A stretch of 64,000 bases of DNA, taken from NCBI GenBank assembly GCA_963978905.1, contig OZ022257.1, positions 40,062,203 through 40,126,202 on the forward strand. Direction: 5' to 3'. The translations under genes were made by a program, and so were the position numbers. The notes under the pieces are model-generated. The model saw nothing but the letters and a program-made list of their open reading frames with translations. It searched no databases and was not told the origin of the DNA. Position 1 is the first letter of the stretch. Every line of letters starts with the position of its first letter. This DNA is from Trichostrongylus colubriformis. Its lineage: Eukaryota; Nematoda; Chromadorea; Rhabditida; Trichostrongylidae. Shown here in pieces: positions 1 through 10,545 of the stretch.

Positions 1-1
1 C

Positions 2-1528
2 GAAAAGTTTCATGGCATCAACGACGATCAAGGACATCTTATAACGGATCGCAGGAAAGTGCTGAAGAGATGGCGTGAATACTTGAGCAAATATGCACAG
101 AGGAGTTTACCCATCCACCCATCCCTTCCGCACCACCAATATTTGGCCCTGTCCAGGAGATTGCAGTTAATGAAACTGAAAAGGCCTTGAAGAAGATGAA
201 GCCAGGAAAAGCGACAGGACCTGATGACATAGCAGCTGATCTCTGGAAGTCACGGTACTGGAACGCAGCTGAATGGCTCACGAAGCTCTTCAACCAAATC
301 ATCAAAGAGAAGAAGGTGCCCGAAGACTGGCAGAAGAGTTCGACGATCCCGATTTGGAAAAAGAAAGGAAGTCCCGCAGAGTGCAAGAACTACCGTCCAA
401 TCCGCTTGCTATCTCACAGTATGAAAATTTTTGAGCGTATTGTTGATGACCGCCTTCGCGATATCATCCAACTTTCTTCCAACCAATGTGGATTCGTAGC
501 CGGATGTGGTATTGTAGATGCCATTCACGCTGTACGTATGCTGCTGGAAAAACATCGCGAAAAACAAAAACCTGTGCACCTTGCCTTTTTAGACTTGGAA
601 AAGGCTTTTGATCGAGTGCCACACGAAGTGATATGGTACGCCTTGCGGCATCACAATGTTCCGGAAGAGCTTATTGAGTGGGTGCGTATACTCTATTCAA
701 GTCCAAAAAGCCGAGTGCAAACCCCAGCTGGTATCTCGATGGAATTTCCTAGCTCAGTTGGAGTACACCAAGGTTCAGCCCTCTCGCCACTCCTTTTCAT
801 TACTGTCATGGATACCATCTCGCGAGACCTTCAGAAGAAGCCCCCCTGGACACTTCTGTACGCTGATGACGTCATGCTTGCTTGTGAAGACAAAAAGGAA
901 CTCGAAAAGGAATAATAGCACTGTGCTTTCGCGTACAACCAGCTTCAAATATCTTGGCTCGACGATTACAGCCGACGGCAGCCTGAGGCACGAAGTCAAT
1001 TCACGCATTAGCTCCGCCTGGACCAAGTGGCGCTCGGTGACGGGGGTTCTCTGCGACAAGAATATACAAGAACGACTCAAATCGAAGATCTATAGAAGCG
1101 TCGTGCGCCCAGTCGCGGTCTATGGAGCTGAAACGTGGCCAGTTACTCAGGAAATTGAAGCACGTCTGAGCGTGATGGAGACGAAAATGCTGCGTTGGAC
1201 GGCCGGAATAACGCGTTTGGAGCATGTTCGGAATGACACCATACGGCAAAAGTTCGGCGTGGCTCCAATAACCGACAAGATACGCGAAGCTCGGCTGCGG
1301 TGGTATGGCCACGTCCTGCGAGCTAGTGAAAACGCCGTGTGCAAATCAGGCCTTTCCCTCAACGTGAACGGAGTGCGGCCGAGAGGACGGCCCAAGCAGC
1401 GGTGGCTCGACACATTACGTGCAGACTGTGGACTAGCTGGCATAACCCTGGCACAAGCATTCAATCGAGAAGAGTGGCGTCAACGTACCAGGAAAGCGGA
1501 CCCCGCAATGGAGTGGGACAAACGCTGA
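2..1528 (+). pseudogene. RTE-type LINE ORF2 remnant: reverse transcriptase and C-terminal domain
   Basis: Non-LTR retrotransposon reverse transcriptase, normally used for target-primed copying of the element RNA. From about 115 to 915 one frame reads through the RT core: KPGKATGPDDI, NYRPIRLLS, FLDLEKAFDRVP, QGSALSPLLF and the catalytic YADD (in LLYADDVMLA). Bases 2-110 continue the protein upstream in a different frame (LITDRRKVLKRWREYL), so there is a frameshift near 110. At about 910-930 the frame stops, and it resumes in another frame with TSFKYLGSTITADG and RPRGRPKQRWLDTLR, ending DPAMEWDKR-stop. The segment usually lying between the YADD region and the KYLGS motif is missing, so there is an internal deletion as well as a frameshift. 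The order and motifs fit the RTE clade. The copy is truncated by the window edge and is not coding-competent. Confidence 0.9.
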
Positions 1529-1550
1529 AGAAAAAGAAGAAGAAGAAGAC
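1527..1550 (+). repeat. (AAG)n tail at the LINE 3' end
   Basis: A purine-rich AAG microsatellite starts right at the stop codon of the RT remnant. RTE elements commonly end in short simple repeats just after ORF2, so this is probably the 3' terminus of the element. Confidence 0.65.
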
Positions 1551-2246
1551 TTCTGTAGCTACTTTCGTTTGTGTTTTGAGTTTCTGTAAAATATGGCTAG
1601 TTGACATCTTCAACTTCTGCAATTTTATGGGACTTCAAAATCAGTGGTCACAATGATGAGAGCCAAGCCTCGATTCAGTTCGTGAGATAGTTTCCCAGGC
1701 TAGCATTGTGTATATTGACTTGCACAATAATGTTTTACTTCGACCGTGTTTAGGGGGATATTTCTTGTTCCTTCTGTTCAATGTGCAGAGTATTCCATAT
1801 GTTGTTCCATATTACTGGAGAAATACAACATCTTCTTCTAGTGAGGAATTTCAAAAAAACCTTACCTATAAACGTACCTAATACCAACCCATGATTTCCT
1901 TACAACCCTTTCATAAGACAGCTGTCCCTTTGGTAATAATGACTGCATTGAAAAACACGATTTTAATCCCAAGATTATCCACATCGGGAAAGAGGATCGA
2001 GGAGAAAGGAAAAATAGAAACCAACCACCAAGAAGTAGATAGAACTATAGAACACATTTTGAATATGCTGTATAATACTTCAAGCTTCAGAACAATCAAA
2101 GAAGTAGTAGGACTATGCTATTCAGGATTATTCCTGTTCAGTACTCATAACTTTACAAAAATAATGGTTTCTTTCGAGCTTACTCTGTAAATTTCATTTC
2201 AACTCACCCAGTATCAAGAACAAAACCATTTCATATTGTCATTTGA
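1551..2246. other. Interval with no recognisable gene
   Basis: AT-rich DNA. The short open frames here (99 and 62 codons) have no recognisable motif and overlap each other on opposite strands. Nothing is assigned. Confidence 0.5.
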
Positions 2247-2430
2247 GTCAGTTGGTGTGTACGGACACAAGTGGGGGAGTAATTTATTCGACCACGTTTC
2301 CCTCTATATAGGGTGCTTGTTTATTTATTCTTCATCTTCTTGTCTCTTCTTATCCGCCTCATTCTTCTTCTTCCTCTTGTCCATTAGTTCCTGTAGTGTC
2401 CTACTGCCGGCGTTTGGGCCCTTGTCCGGT
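2247..2430 (-). mobile_element. LTR fragment, family B, copy 1
   Basis: About 150 bp are closely similar to 4725-4890: both start GGTGTGTACGGACACAA and continue through TTATTCGACCAC, a TATAT motif and a pyrimidine-rich CTTCTTCCTCTTGTCC block. Read on the minus strand the segment has a TATA-like motif followed by an AATAAA-type signal, the layout of an LTR promoter and polyadenylation region. Confidence 0.6.
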
Positions 2431-2439
2431 GTCGCGACA

Positions 2440-2690
2440 GCAGAAGTATTGATTTATTCATTTAGTGAATAGATAGAAAAGACTGACAGTACAAGGCGGC
2501 GAATGCTGGCGGGTCGGAGGTGCAGTTCGCTGACTATCCCTCCGTCCCAGGGTCTATATAGACTGTTTATTTTCGCACGATTATAAGGTCGATAAGATCA
2601 CTATCATTTGTGTACATGACCACCAATACACACAACAGTTCCCATCATTCATCCTAAATCTTCCATACCCCAATCCCCCCTCAAGTGACT
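2440..2690 (-). mobile_element. Probable LTR fragment, unclassified
   Basis: On the minus strand there is a TCTATATAGAC TATA-like motif, then AATAAA-type signals (plus-strand TTTATT at about 2453 and 2567). This resembles the promoter/poly(A) layout of the neighbouring LTR pieces, but I found no second copy in the window, so the call rests on layout and context only. Confidence 0.35.
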
Positions 2691-3076
2691 ACGTCACTGA
2701 CCAATTATGTAGAGAAATCTGCTTCCTTCCCCATCACATATTATCATCCGTCTCCATACTTCTGAATACACTAATTTAAACACTTTATTAAACACTTTTT
2801 TCACAATTTTCTCAACTCCTTTACTGCTCTTCGCAATGCCCTTCGCCTCTTTGGGCCTCCTCCAACTTGGCGCACACTTGCGCAGGCATGGTTTCATTTC
2901 CTTCAGCTCTTGTCGTATAGTCGGGCGTCTCCCTCTTCTTGAGGGCGCCCCCTTCGGCCCCACCCGCGGTTGTTGACCCTCTCTCAGAGAACTGCTCCAT
3001 GCACCGGAACCTAAACCATTCCAGGACCATTGTCTCTTTCCCACACTCCTAAAAACTAAAATATCACTCACTGTTG

Positions 3077-3880
3077 CTACCGGAGTAAGTTGAATAACGA
3101 ACTCGAAGACCCCATCGCTACTCCGGCCTGAGGTGGTAGTGGCGGCGGCGGGGTATTCTGCAGCATTCGTAAAGACTTCACTTTCCTAGCTCGAACTACA
3201 GAGATGCTCACTTCTTGGATTCCCTCTTTCAAGTGAGGTGCGTTCCTTCCTACCCTTTCGAACACTTCTGCCGCTTCAAGGGCTTCTTTCGAAGTCAGAT
3301 GCTCCCTCTCTAAGAACCGTTTCCTAGTCTCTACGGAGGTCAACCCCCCCCCCCCCCCTCTATGAACACCATTGTGACCATCGCATCCCGATGGTGATTA
3401 TCTTTCCGAACTCACAAGTCTTGGAGCTTTTTGCAATTCCGCATAATAATCCTGCAGGGTTTGTCCAAGGCGCTGTGATCGCGACATCAACCCTATTTTT
3501 CCGCCAAAATCAGCTTCATTGGCTGGAAATGGCCTGCCATTGTGTCGCTCCATTCTTTCAAGGTGACTTGTTCCGGTTCCTTCCCTCGGAACAATGATCC
3601 TAGTAACTCGCAGTTGCCGCCGCCGGTTCCTGAAAATAGATCACCCTTTGCTCCATCTCATCCGCTGCTTTCCTCAATGTGAGGAAGTTACTTAAAAGAC
3701 GCCACCAGTTGCGCCACGGTGTACCCGGCACATACGCGCCAGGGGCACGTGCCCGGTAAGCCTCCACCTAGGTCCCCGGTTCCGCCACCGCAGACAGCTT
3801 GATGGGGGCAACACTGCCCTGAGCAGTCGACATCTCCTCTCCTTATTCGTTCCGTATGCTGTCTCCTGCGCTTCAAGTCC
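3077..3880 (-). pseudogene. LTR-retrotransposon gag remnant A
   Basis: Degenerate structural (Gag) gene of an LTR retrotransposon, read from about 3880 down to 3077. It is homologous, in the same order, to the gag remnant at 7052-8162. Both have a YVPGT-(P/S)W block, then an NFL-LRR/LRK block followed by a (V/L)I(Y/F)(F/L)Q segment. Further on are a MSRSQ/MSKSQ-(K/R)-GQTLQ-(E/D)-YYAE block and a (T/E)TRKR-LERE-type block near 3300. Several frames are needed to follow it, so it is broken. A run of 16-18 C at about 3343-3359 interrupts it. The piece at 2694-3071 on the same strand, with a CAKLEEAQRGEG stretch, may be a further part. Presumably its LTR is family A at 3885. Confidence 0.65.
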
Positions 3881-3884
3881 TAGT

Positions 3885-4062
3885 TATGGCGTATAACTCA
3901 AGACGGAAGTGGAGAGTGTATGTTGTACTCAACGGGGGTGCTTATATAGGGGGATAATCATTATCTTCCTGATGTCCTCCATCTTCCACTCCATCACGTC
4001 CATCTTCTCCATTTCCATCACTCCTTATCCTAAAACCGGCCATCTGAGTTCCTCCCATGGGA
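3885..4062 (-). mobile_element. LTR fragment, family A, copy 1
   Basis: About 165 bp match 4537-4702 closely: AGTTATGGCGTATAACTCA, then GACGGAAGTGGAGA, GGTGCTTATATAG, GGATAATCATTATC and a TCCATCACGTCCATCTTC block. On the minus strand a CTATATAAGC TATA motif precedes the end of the repeat, as in LTR promoters. The gag remnant A begins right beside it, downstream on the minus strand. Confidence 0.65.
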
Positions 4063-4126
4063 GTTCAGCCACTCATACCTACATTTCCCAAATGCTCTGC
4101 TATGCTACACCATTGAAATCAAACAT

Positions 4127-4530
4127 TTATTGAACTTGCTTCTTAATTTTCACGGTTCTCGTTTCTATCTTCTTCACCATCGCGGCGTCGTCGTAGTCTT
4201 CTTCACCGCGCAGATCTTGTGTGCCGCTTCCATACCGACAGCCCTCATCCTGCTGGGCTGGTCGTAACACCTTTCCCCTCACCAGCGACGGCAGTGCCGC
4301 AGCGGTGGCCTTCTTCCGCGGCCCCTCCGCCGAGGTCGGCCTCTTACCGCGATACCCACCGGCAACATTGGCACGCATACTGACTGTTGTGGTGTTGAAC
4401 ACCACCAACGGCGACGGTGGGGGAGAGTGGCCAGAGCGGTTCCGGGTGGCGTCTGCAGCATCGCAGATCCTCCCATGGTTTGTGTAGCGATCGTTCCTCC
4501 GTGCATCAGCGACTGTGGCGATTGCGGCGT
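4127..4530 (-). pseudogene. Basic, low-complexity gag N-terminus-like fragment
   Basis: Minus-strand open frame of 93 codons (4408-4127) rich in Lys, Arg, Gly and Ala, lying directly downstream of the family A LTR at 4537-4702. Its position and composition suit the poorly conserved N-terminal part of a retrotransposon Gag. No conserved motif identifies it, and overlapping frames also stay open because the DNA is GC-rich. Its whole case is adjacency to the LTR. Confidence 0.35.
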
Positions 4531-4536
4531 TGATCG

Positions 4537-4702
4537 CCAGTTATAGCGTGTAACTCAGGACGGAAGTGGAGAATGTTTATTGTACTCAACGACGGTGCTT
4601 ATATAGAGGGATAATCATTATCCTCCTGATTCCCTACATCTTCCACTCCATCACGTCCATCTTCTCCATTTCCCTCACTCCTCATGCTGAAACCGGCCAT
4701 TC
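4537..4702 (-). mobile_element. LTR fragment, family A, copy 2 with primer-site-like sequence
   Basis: Second copy of the 3885 LTR (about 85-90 percent identical by eye). On the minus strand the LTR ends ...GTTATAACT and is followed at once by GGCGATCAACGCC. A TGGCGATCA string in the same place occurs after the family C LTR at 8163, which fits a tRNA primer-binding site just inside a 5' LTR. Confidence 0.6.
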
Positions 4703-4724
4703 CCCCTAACAGTCCTGATCGTCA

Positions 4725-4890
4725 GTCAGCTGGTGTGTACGGACACAACTAGGGGAATCTCATTTATTCGACCACTTTTCACCCTTATATGGTGTGCTTG
4801 TTTGTTTATTCGTCATCTTCTTCCTGTCTCTTCTTATCCACCCTCATTCTTCTTCTTCCTCTTGTCCTTTGGTCTCCCATCATTCATCCT
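4725..4890 (-). mobile_element. LTR fragment, family B, copy 2
   Basis: Matches 2247-2430 (GGTGTGTACGGACACAA, TTTATTCGACCAC, CTTGTTTGTTTATTC and a CTTCTTCCTCTTGTCC block). Same orientation as copy 1. On its internal (minus-strand downstream) side lies TGACGATCAGGACTG, a GATCA-containing sequence comparable to the primer-site-like strings of families A and C. Confidence 0.6.
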
Positions 4891-5251
4891 AAATCCTCTA
4901 TACCCCTACAATTTACATACCAACTTTACCCATAGTATCTTGAATTATGTTAAACTGTGAACTTGAAAATAAGAGTACCGTTTCGCTATCAGTATTCAAC
5001 TATGTATCTCAGAACACTTGAAAACCGAAATTGCAATAACGTAGTAGCAATTCTTAGAATAGATACACATGAGAAGGGAGGGAGTATAAGTAAAACATAG
5101 TTAAGCATTATAAACTAGTTAGAGGTAATACCAATGTCAAACACAACTCCCCAATTGAAGAAATAGTGGATGGGGTTGTAAATACATGATAACTACCAAG
5201 TTGACTAAGGATACTGTTGGACAGTGGATTAATTGCACAGCTAATTGTAGT
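4891..5251. other. Interval with no recognisable gene
   Basis: AT-rich DNA between two LTR fragments. I see no open frame or repeat that can be named. Confidence 0.5.
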
Positions 5252-5400
5252 TGACGACACCAGGAGACAGGGCGGAATGAATATTTATTGCACATTCAGC
5301 CTAATATAGCCTTCTATCACATCTATCGCTATCCGCTTCATTCCTCTCCACTCTACTGTCCTCTTCCACGTCCACACCATTCCAGCGTGGTCATCCACCT
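5252..5400 (-). mobile_element. LTR fragment, family C, copy 1
   Basis: Shares TGACGACACCAGGAGACAG, GGAATGAATATTTATTGCAC and TATAGCCTTCTATCACATC with the copies at 6968 and 8163. On the minus strand the order is a TATA-like motif, then AATAAA, then the LTR end CTGGTGTCGTCA. The Pol-side neighbour at 5400-6370 contains nothing recognisable. Confidence 0.65.
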
Positions 5401-6387
5401 AAATCGGTAAACTACGCCTCCACCGTGAGGTCCCCCCGTAGTGACCGTCTGGTCACCCTACTGCTCAACCTACCTCTCGAGTACCCCAACAGCAATTACA
5501 AAAGCTATTTTCAAACTTTTCTTTCTGCACACATCGCAAAAAAAGATTTTTTCCAAATTATAATGCCCTGTTCGGAGGCTTCTTCACTAGGTCTCGCCTC
5601 GCTTCGATCTTCATGCCTATCGCGTTTCAAAACCATCCTTCGGGATAGACAAAAAGATGCTCTTTCTAGATATATGATTTTTTGGAATGCTACAGGGTTT
5701 TCGAACTATTAGGGAAATTTTAAATTACTGAGAAAATGGCACTTTTTGATTGACTCTTCACTTCATGAGTTCTTGTTTAATCGAGTCCCAGCAAAGGCAA
5801 CCACAAATGTGATTGCTGTAAGGGGGGGGGGGTGTGAAGCGTTGGATGGAACACTTCGTTCCTGGTTTCGAAGTGCAGAATTGAGAACGAGTTGTTTGAA
5901 TTTTCAACTGATCAAATTGATTTAACTAAGACGGCAGAAAACGATGAGCGTCCGTACTTGCAGGGGATATCCACAAGTAATAGCCCTCAACAAACAAACT
6001 TAGTTGGCCACCTCAGGTAGCCTCGATTCGAAAAAACCCAAAAAATAGGTGCCCCGGGACCTCTCGAAGCAGCCATACGCGAGCGTATTTTCCAAAAATT
6101 GTCTTCCAGCAACTGAAGCAGTCGCAGGATGAAGCCCTTACTAGTCCACCATATTCATCAAATCTAGCGCTAACTTAGAGGGGCCCCACTTTCCCAAACA
6201 TCTGGACGGCTCCTTCAGTAGCAGTGTGTGCAGAAAGAGTGACGATCTTGAGTCGACTTTTTTCATTTCGCGCAATATAAATCAGCAGCCCTCCATCGAA
6301 TTAAGATATGTAGTATAACGATGTTGGCAAGTGTGTGGCGAATCGAGTGGTTCTTATTCTTTGAGAAAAGATGCACTCCGAGCCGAG
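5401..6387. other. Unassigned interval between LTR fragments
   Basis: Contains short open frames on both strands without recognisable motifs and a G run of 12-13 bases at about 5821. It is probably internal sequence or flank of the surrounding LTR elements, but no domain supports that. Confidence 0.4.
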
Positions 6388-6956
6388 TTATGATCTTCCA
6401 AAGTTGAAATCGCAAATACCGGCCAAAACTTTCCTTACAACCCAAGAGAAGGCGAAGGCGGTCATATCGCAGGGGAGGGGTATAAAGCCCTCGCCCAGTT
6501 CATCTCCGATTTCGCCCACGCCGGGCGTACGCCCACGAAAGAAGTGTACGCCGACACATGGATTGCTCGGCCTGAAGTAATCTCTTCTATTACACCCATT
6601 ACTCTGCCTCACAGTGGGCGGAGGCATCGCAGGGGGAGTACTCCATCACGTCATCACCGGAGTTCCGATGGGCGGGAGACCCAGAAACACCAGGTCTACT
6701 CATGCACTCAGTTCCCACCGGGTTGACCCCCGGTATCACCGCGGCCGCCGTCGCCGTCGTTGCTTGCGGGCTCCACGGTACCATTTGGATCCACGGTCCT
6801 GGTGCGTTCATGGCCGCTCTCCTGCGGCTCGTCCAAGGCACAGTGAGTTTGCTCACCACTAGCAGTGTCTTTTATATCTATCCCTTTATCGCTCCAACAA
6901 AAGATACCTATTATCTCTGCTAATCCACTGGGTTTCCCCGCGTGAGTTCCAATCAC
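6388..6956 (-). pseudogene. Gag N-terminus-like fragment behind family C LTR
   Basis: Two minus-strand open stretches (6956-6708 and 6627-6388) begin 11 bp inside the family C LTR at 6968-7015. The composition is polar, with a Gly/Asp-rich stretch. Placement right after an LTR in the same orientation suggests the start of a gag gene. There is no motif, and the plus strand is also open here, so the evidence is positional. Confidence 0.3.
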
Positions 6957-6967
6957 ATCCTGATTCC

Positions 6968-7015
6968 AATTGACGACACCAGGAGACAGGGTGGAATAAA
7001 TGTTTATTGCACATC
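6968..7015 (-). mobile_element. LTR end, family C, copy 2 (truncated)
   Basis: About 48 bp, TTGACGACACCAGGAGACAG followed by GGTGGAATAAATGTTTATTGCAC, matching the other two family C copies up to the AATAAA region. The rest of the LTR is missing; the next sequence belongs to gag remnant B. Confidence 0.6.
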
Positions 7016-7051
7016 CAGGTACTTACGGTTAGCTCCTCAACTTCAGATTCG

Positions 7052-8162
7052 TCAGGCTCCGCACCAATGTACTTGGCGGGAGACTTCTGTCGGGAACTTC
7101 TTCATCCGACAAATTTGAGATAAATGCCGATGCCGTGAACATGTCGCGCAGAATGCCTTCGTCTTATGAGAGCATTGTTTCGCTAAATGTCCTCGGCCTT
7201 CGCATACCCAACACTGCTGCGCACTCATAGGCTGCGTTCGCAACCGCGTGTCCGCTGTCCTGATCCTATTCCTCGTCCCTAGTCTATTTGGCACCAGTCC
7301 GTGTGCCATATTCGACTCTCGTCTCCTTACTCTCGTTCCCGGTTCCCTTTGGCACCACTGTGGTCAACCTTATTTCTGTCCCCTGCTTATATGGTGCATT
7401 CTTACTTATTCTCTCGAACGCCTCGGCTGCTTCTAACGTTTCTTTAAAGTTGACTCCTCTCTCTCCAGGAGCCGCTTCCTAGTTTGAACAGAAGCTAACC
7501 CACCTATGAACACCATTGCTATCATCGTATCCCGGATATCTTTCACCTTTTCGAACCCACGTTTACCTGCAGCCTTCTGCATAGTATTCTTGCAAGGTTT
7601 GACCGGCCTTTTGTGACTTTGACATAAGTGCGAAACGTTCCGCCATTGATAATTTCTTGGGTAGGAACTGTTGCTCCATGGCTTGCCGCAGCTCTATTAG
7701 TGAGGCCTTTTCTGGTTCCTTAGCCTGCAACAAGGACTCTGACAGCTCATAATTTGAGACTCCGACCTTTTGGAGAAAGATGAGGCGCTTATCGCCTTCA
7801 TCAGTCACTCTCCGTAAGGCCAGGAAATTCTGAAACAATCTTCACCAGGTATTCCAGGAAGTTCCAGGCACATACGGTCCTGAACTACGACCTCGATAAA
7901 CATCGTAGGCCGTGGCTGGATCCTGCCCAACCGGCGAGACTTCTCGCACTCCCACCGCCCTGGTGGAGGTACCTATATTACCGCCCGTCTTCTCTTTCAT
8001 GCCGATCTTCGAATCGTTGTCGTTGTTTTTTCTATTGCTGTCGTCGTTGCTCCGACTTCTGGGATCGCTTGGCTTCTTGTCCTTGTTACTGCAGCTTCTT
8101 GTCGTCGTTGCTACGGCTTCTTCTCGCTGCGGTCTTCTTGAGCTTCGTCTCCTGATCGCCAT
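7052..8162 (-). pseudogene. LTR-retrotransposon gag remnant B with two zinc knuckles
   Basis: Gag packages retrotransposon RNA into particles. Reading down the minus strand from the LTR at 8163, a MAIRRRSSRRPQREEA start lies directly at the LTR edge, followed by a charged region to YVPGTSWNTW. A frameshift near 7840 leads into a capsid-like region (FQNFLALRRVTDEGDKRL, MEQQFLPKKLSMAERFAL, QTLQEYYAE). At the C-terminal end (7309-7052) are two tandem zinc knuckles of the form C-x2-C-x4-H-x4-C: CWVCEGRGHLAKQC and CATCSRHRHLSQIC. Double knuckles and the capsid layout fit a Gypsy-like Gag, although a BEL/Pao origin is not excluded. At least two frameshifts break it, and no protease or RT follows because the family C LTR piece at 6968 interrupts. 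Confidence 0.8.
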
Positions 8163-8320
8163 TTGACGACACCAGGAGACAGTTCGGAATGAATGTTTAT
8201 TGCACATTCAGCCTTATATAGCCTTCTATCACATCTATCACTATCCTCTTCATTCTTCTCCATTCTTCTGTCCTCTTCCACGTCCACACCATTCCAGAGT
8301 TATCCACCTGAATTGGTAAA
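8163..8320 (-). mobile_element. LTR, family C, copy 3 (probable 5' LTR of gag remnant B)
   Basis: On the minus strand this shows a TATATAAGG promoter motif, an AATAAA signal about 15 bp on, and the LTR end CTGGTGTCGTCA. It is followed directly by TGGCGATCAGGAG, a candidate primer-binding site that overlaps the gag start codon. Homologous to 5252 and 6968. Confidence 0.7.
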
Positions 8321-8329
8321 TCACGCCTC

Positions 8330-9705
8330 CACCGCAAGAATTGTGAGGAATATGAAGAAGTTATCAAAAGAAAACATAAACTTAGAAAGTACTTATTACA
8401 ACATTTTCGATTTCTAAAAACAAAGATATACAAAGCACTCAAACTTCAACTTCATGCCGATTGGTTATAAGCGAGTTAAAGGAGCTTCACAATATGTAGA
8501 CTCATTTGTTATTGTCTAGACAAAGCCAACAGCAAGTATGGGATTATATGTGAAAAATCTTACAATGTCACCTTTATGAAAGAAATTGAATCCTATCAAC
8601 AACACCTTTTCCTATCAGGATATAGGAGATACATGCACTCTACTTCCCAGTTATGAAGGAAGAATATTGTTGCTAAGCACTACAGATTTAATAGTAAAAA
8701 TAATTTTGAAAATTTTGATAAACATTCTGATAAACATGACCATTCCTTTATGCTATTCCCAAGCTACAGAACTGAAATAGTTGTGAAAGTTTTCTTTGAA
8801 CAATGAAGGTTTATATTCAAATATTTAATTAAACAGTGTTTGCTTCAAATTGAGTGATTAGTTTGAGAGATAACAATTCGACATACTATTCAACAAAACT
8901 GAGAGTTAGTTTGGTTTCCGTTTCGCACGGGCCCCAATTAAAGATGAATATCCTCCTTCCTTGCTCCTCAGTAAGGGAAGGGTTGAAAACAATAAAGAGT
9001 TGCTATAGTCTTCCTCCAAAGCTTGGTGGCAGGCTACGGTTGTCCGGTCAAAGGTGAGGAGTCGACTAGAGCAAGAACTTGATTTGCTCAACTGAACTGT
9101 AATGAACGGCTAGCTGATCTTCTCGGTCACTCTTATCGCTTGGTACCGTATACATCCTGAACTATTCAATACGGCTGACTCCATTGATTCCCTCCAAGTG
9201 AATAACAGCTTCACCGAAAGCATAACAGGACAAAAAAATTTTGGTATATCTATGCTCTATTAAGTAGTTAGATGCTTATTTGAATTTACTGTTTTGGACA
9301 TTATACTAGTCAGGCAATGTGTGAGCTCATCAAGGTTCTTGGTTTTCTTGATTTATCTGTGTGGTCTGAACTCCCCTCCTCCATTAGTCAACCATTTCCA
9401 TAGGGATGAATCCTTCAAATAATGTGTACTTGATATAGTTGTTATCATTTCCATCAGGGTTCAATCACTTCCTCTTGTTTACTATAATCATTTTGCTTAT
9501 TACTAGATTGTTGGTCGGTTGAACTCCTAATAACTGTTCACAACAAAGCAGTACTAGGAGGGAAAGCAAAAGAAAGTCGCCTATCAAATTCACATTACAG
9601 GAACAAAAACAAGCAGTTTAAATCCGCTCTGTTCGAAGTTAATTTGTATACTGACTTCTACCAAAACACATTTCATCAATTATAAAGATATTATCTTAAA
9701 TAGAA
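8330..9705. other. Interval with no recognisable gene
   Basis: AT-rich DNA with short unconvincing open frames on both strands. No repeat, domain or RNA gene could be recognised. Confidence 0.5.
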
Positions 9706-9707
9706 AT

Positions 9708-10030
9708 GTTGTGTTGAGGTGGTTCAGTGGTGTCTTCTTCGTGGAATGTTTCGCCACATGGCTTCGCATGTAAACGATTGTAAACGTTTTTGTATTTCAA
9801 GTCGGATTTGCAAAGCTTCAGATTCCGACAGTAAGATTTGGCCTCTTTCTAATTGTTCGGAGATGCATCGCTTTTCGTTTTCCTCTAGTGGGATTTCGAG
9901 CTTGTCAATTGCTTCTGCAACTGCAAAGAAGGCCTTTTCGAAACTCGTTTGAGTTGTGCGTATAAGGAGCAACGCAGTGTTGACTGTGTTTGCTAGATTT
10001 TCACCATTGTATTGGTTATCCATAGCCAAA
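9708..10030 (-). pseudogene. Family D retrotransposon: LTR end plus gag N-terminal fragment
   Basis: Minus-strand open frame 10029-9724 starts MAMDNQYNGENLANTV and is a mostly helical, Glu/Leu-rich 101-codon segment (LEENEKRCISEQLERG, EALQIRLEIQKRLQ), as in N-terminal Gag coiled regions. Its low-coordinate edge (9708-9745) repeats a sequence found at 10393-10430: GAGGTGGTTCAGTGGTGTCTT versus AAGGTGGTTCAGTGGTGTCTT. So a second LTR end abuts the fragment and most of the internal region is missing or was recombined away. Assignment to Gag is inference from the flanking repeat. Confidence 0.45.
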
Positions 10031-10392
10031 CTTCCTGATAACCGGCGTCCAAAAGATCATTTAGCGTTTTTGCCTGCGGCGTTGCTACACCTTTGTGGTC
10101 TCTGAGTGAAGCCGCCATTATATGATCCTATGCTTGTGTTTATCGCTATTCAGAATGGGATAGTTTGACTATGATGTTGAAGTAAACTTGACGAGTTTGT
10201 TCCTGTCTTGTCACTTTCGTTAGCACTTGAGCGCTTGAGCTAACGTTTGAGCTTTAGATCACTCTCAAAAGTATGCCTTTGAGGTTTTTGACTACGTAGA
10301 GTGTCCCCTTTCTTAGTCGTAACTAACAGCTGACCTTTCGTTGTTGTTGCTTCTGCGTCTGTTCCACTCCGGTCCGACCGATGCACCAGTTT

Positions 10393-10545
10393 TGTGTTAA
10401 GGTGGTTCAGTGGTGTCTTGTTCGTGTCGTTACAATATCTCCAGTGCAGGTTTATTGGCTTGGGTTGCAGAGAACAAAAGGCAGGACGTGAAGTAAAGTG
10501 AACCTCACCGGTTCATACTGCTTATATACCACAAATGTTGTTGTT
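10393..10545 (-). mobile_element. Family D LTR
   Basis: On the minus strand there is a GGTATATAAGC TATA motif at about 10530, an AATAAA signal at about 10450 and a terminus ...CCACCTTAACACAAAAC. It is followed by TGGTGCATCGG, a plausible primer site. Part of it is repeated at 9708. The same-strand gag fragment lies about 360 bp downstream. Confidence 0.55.
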
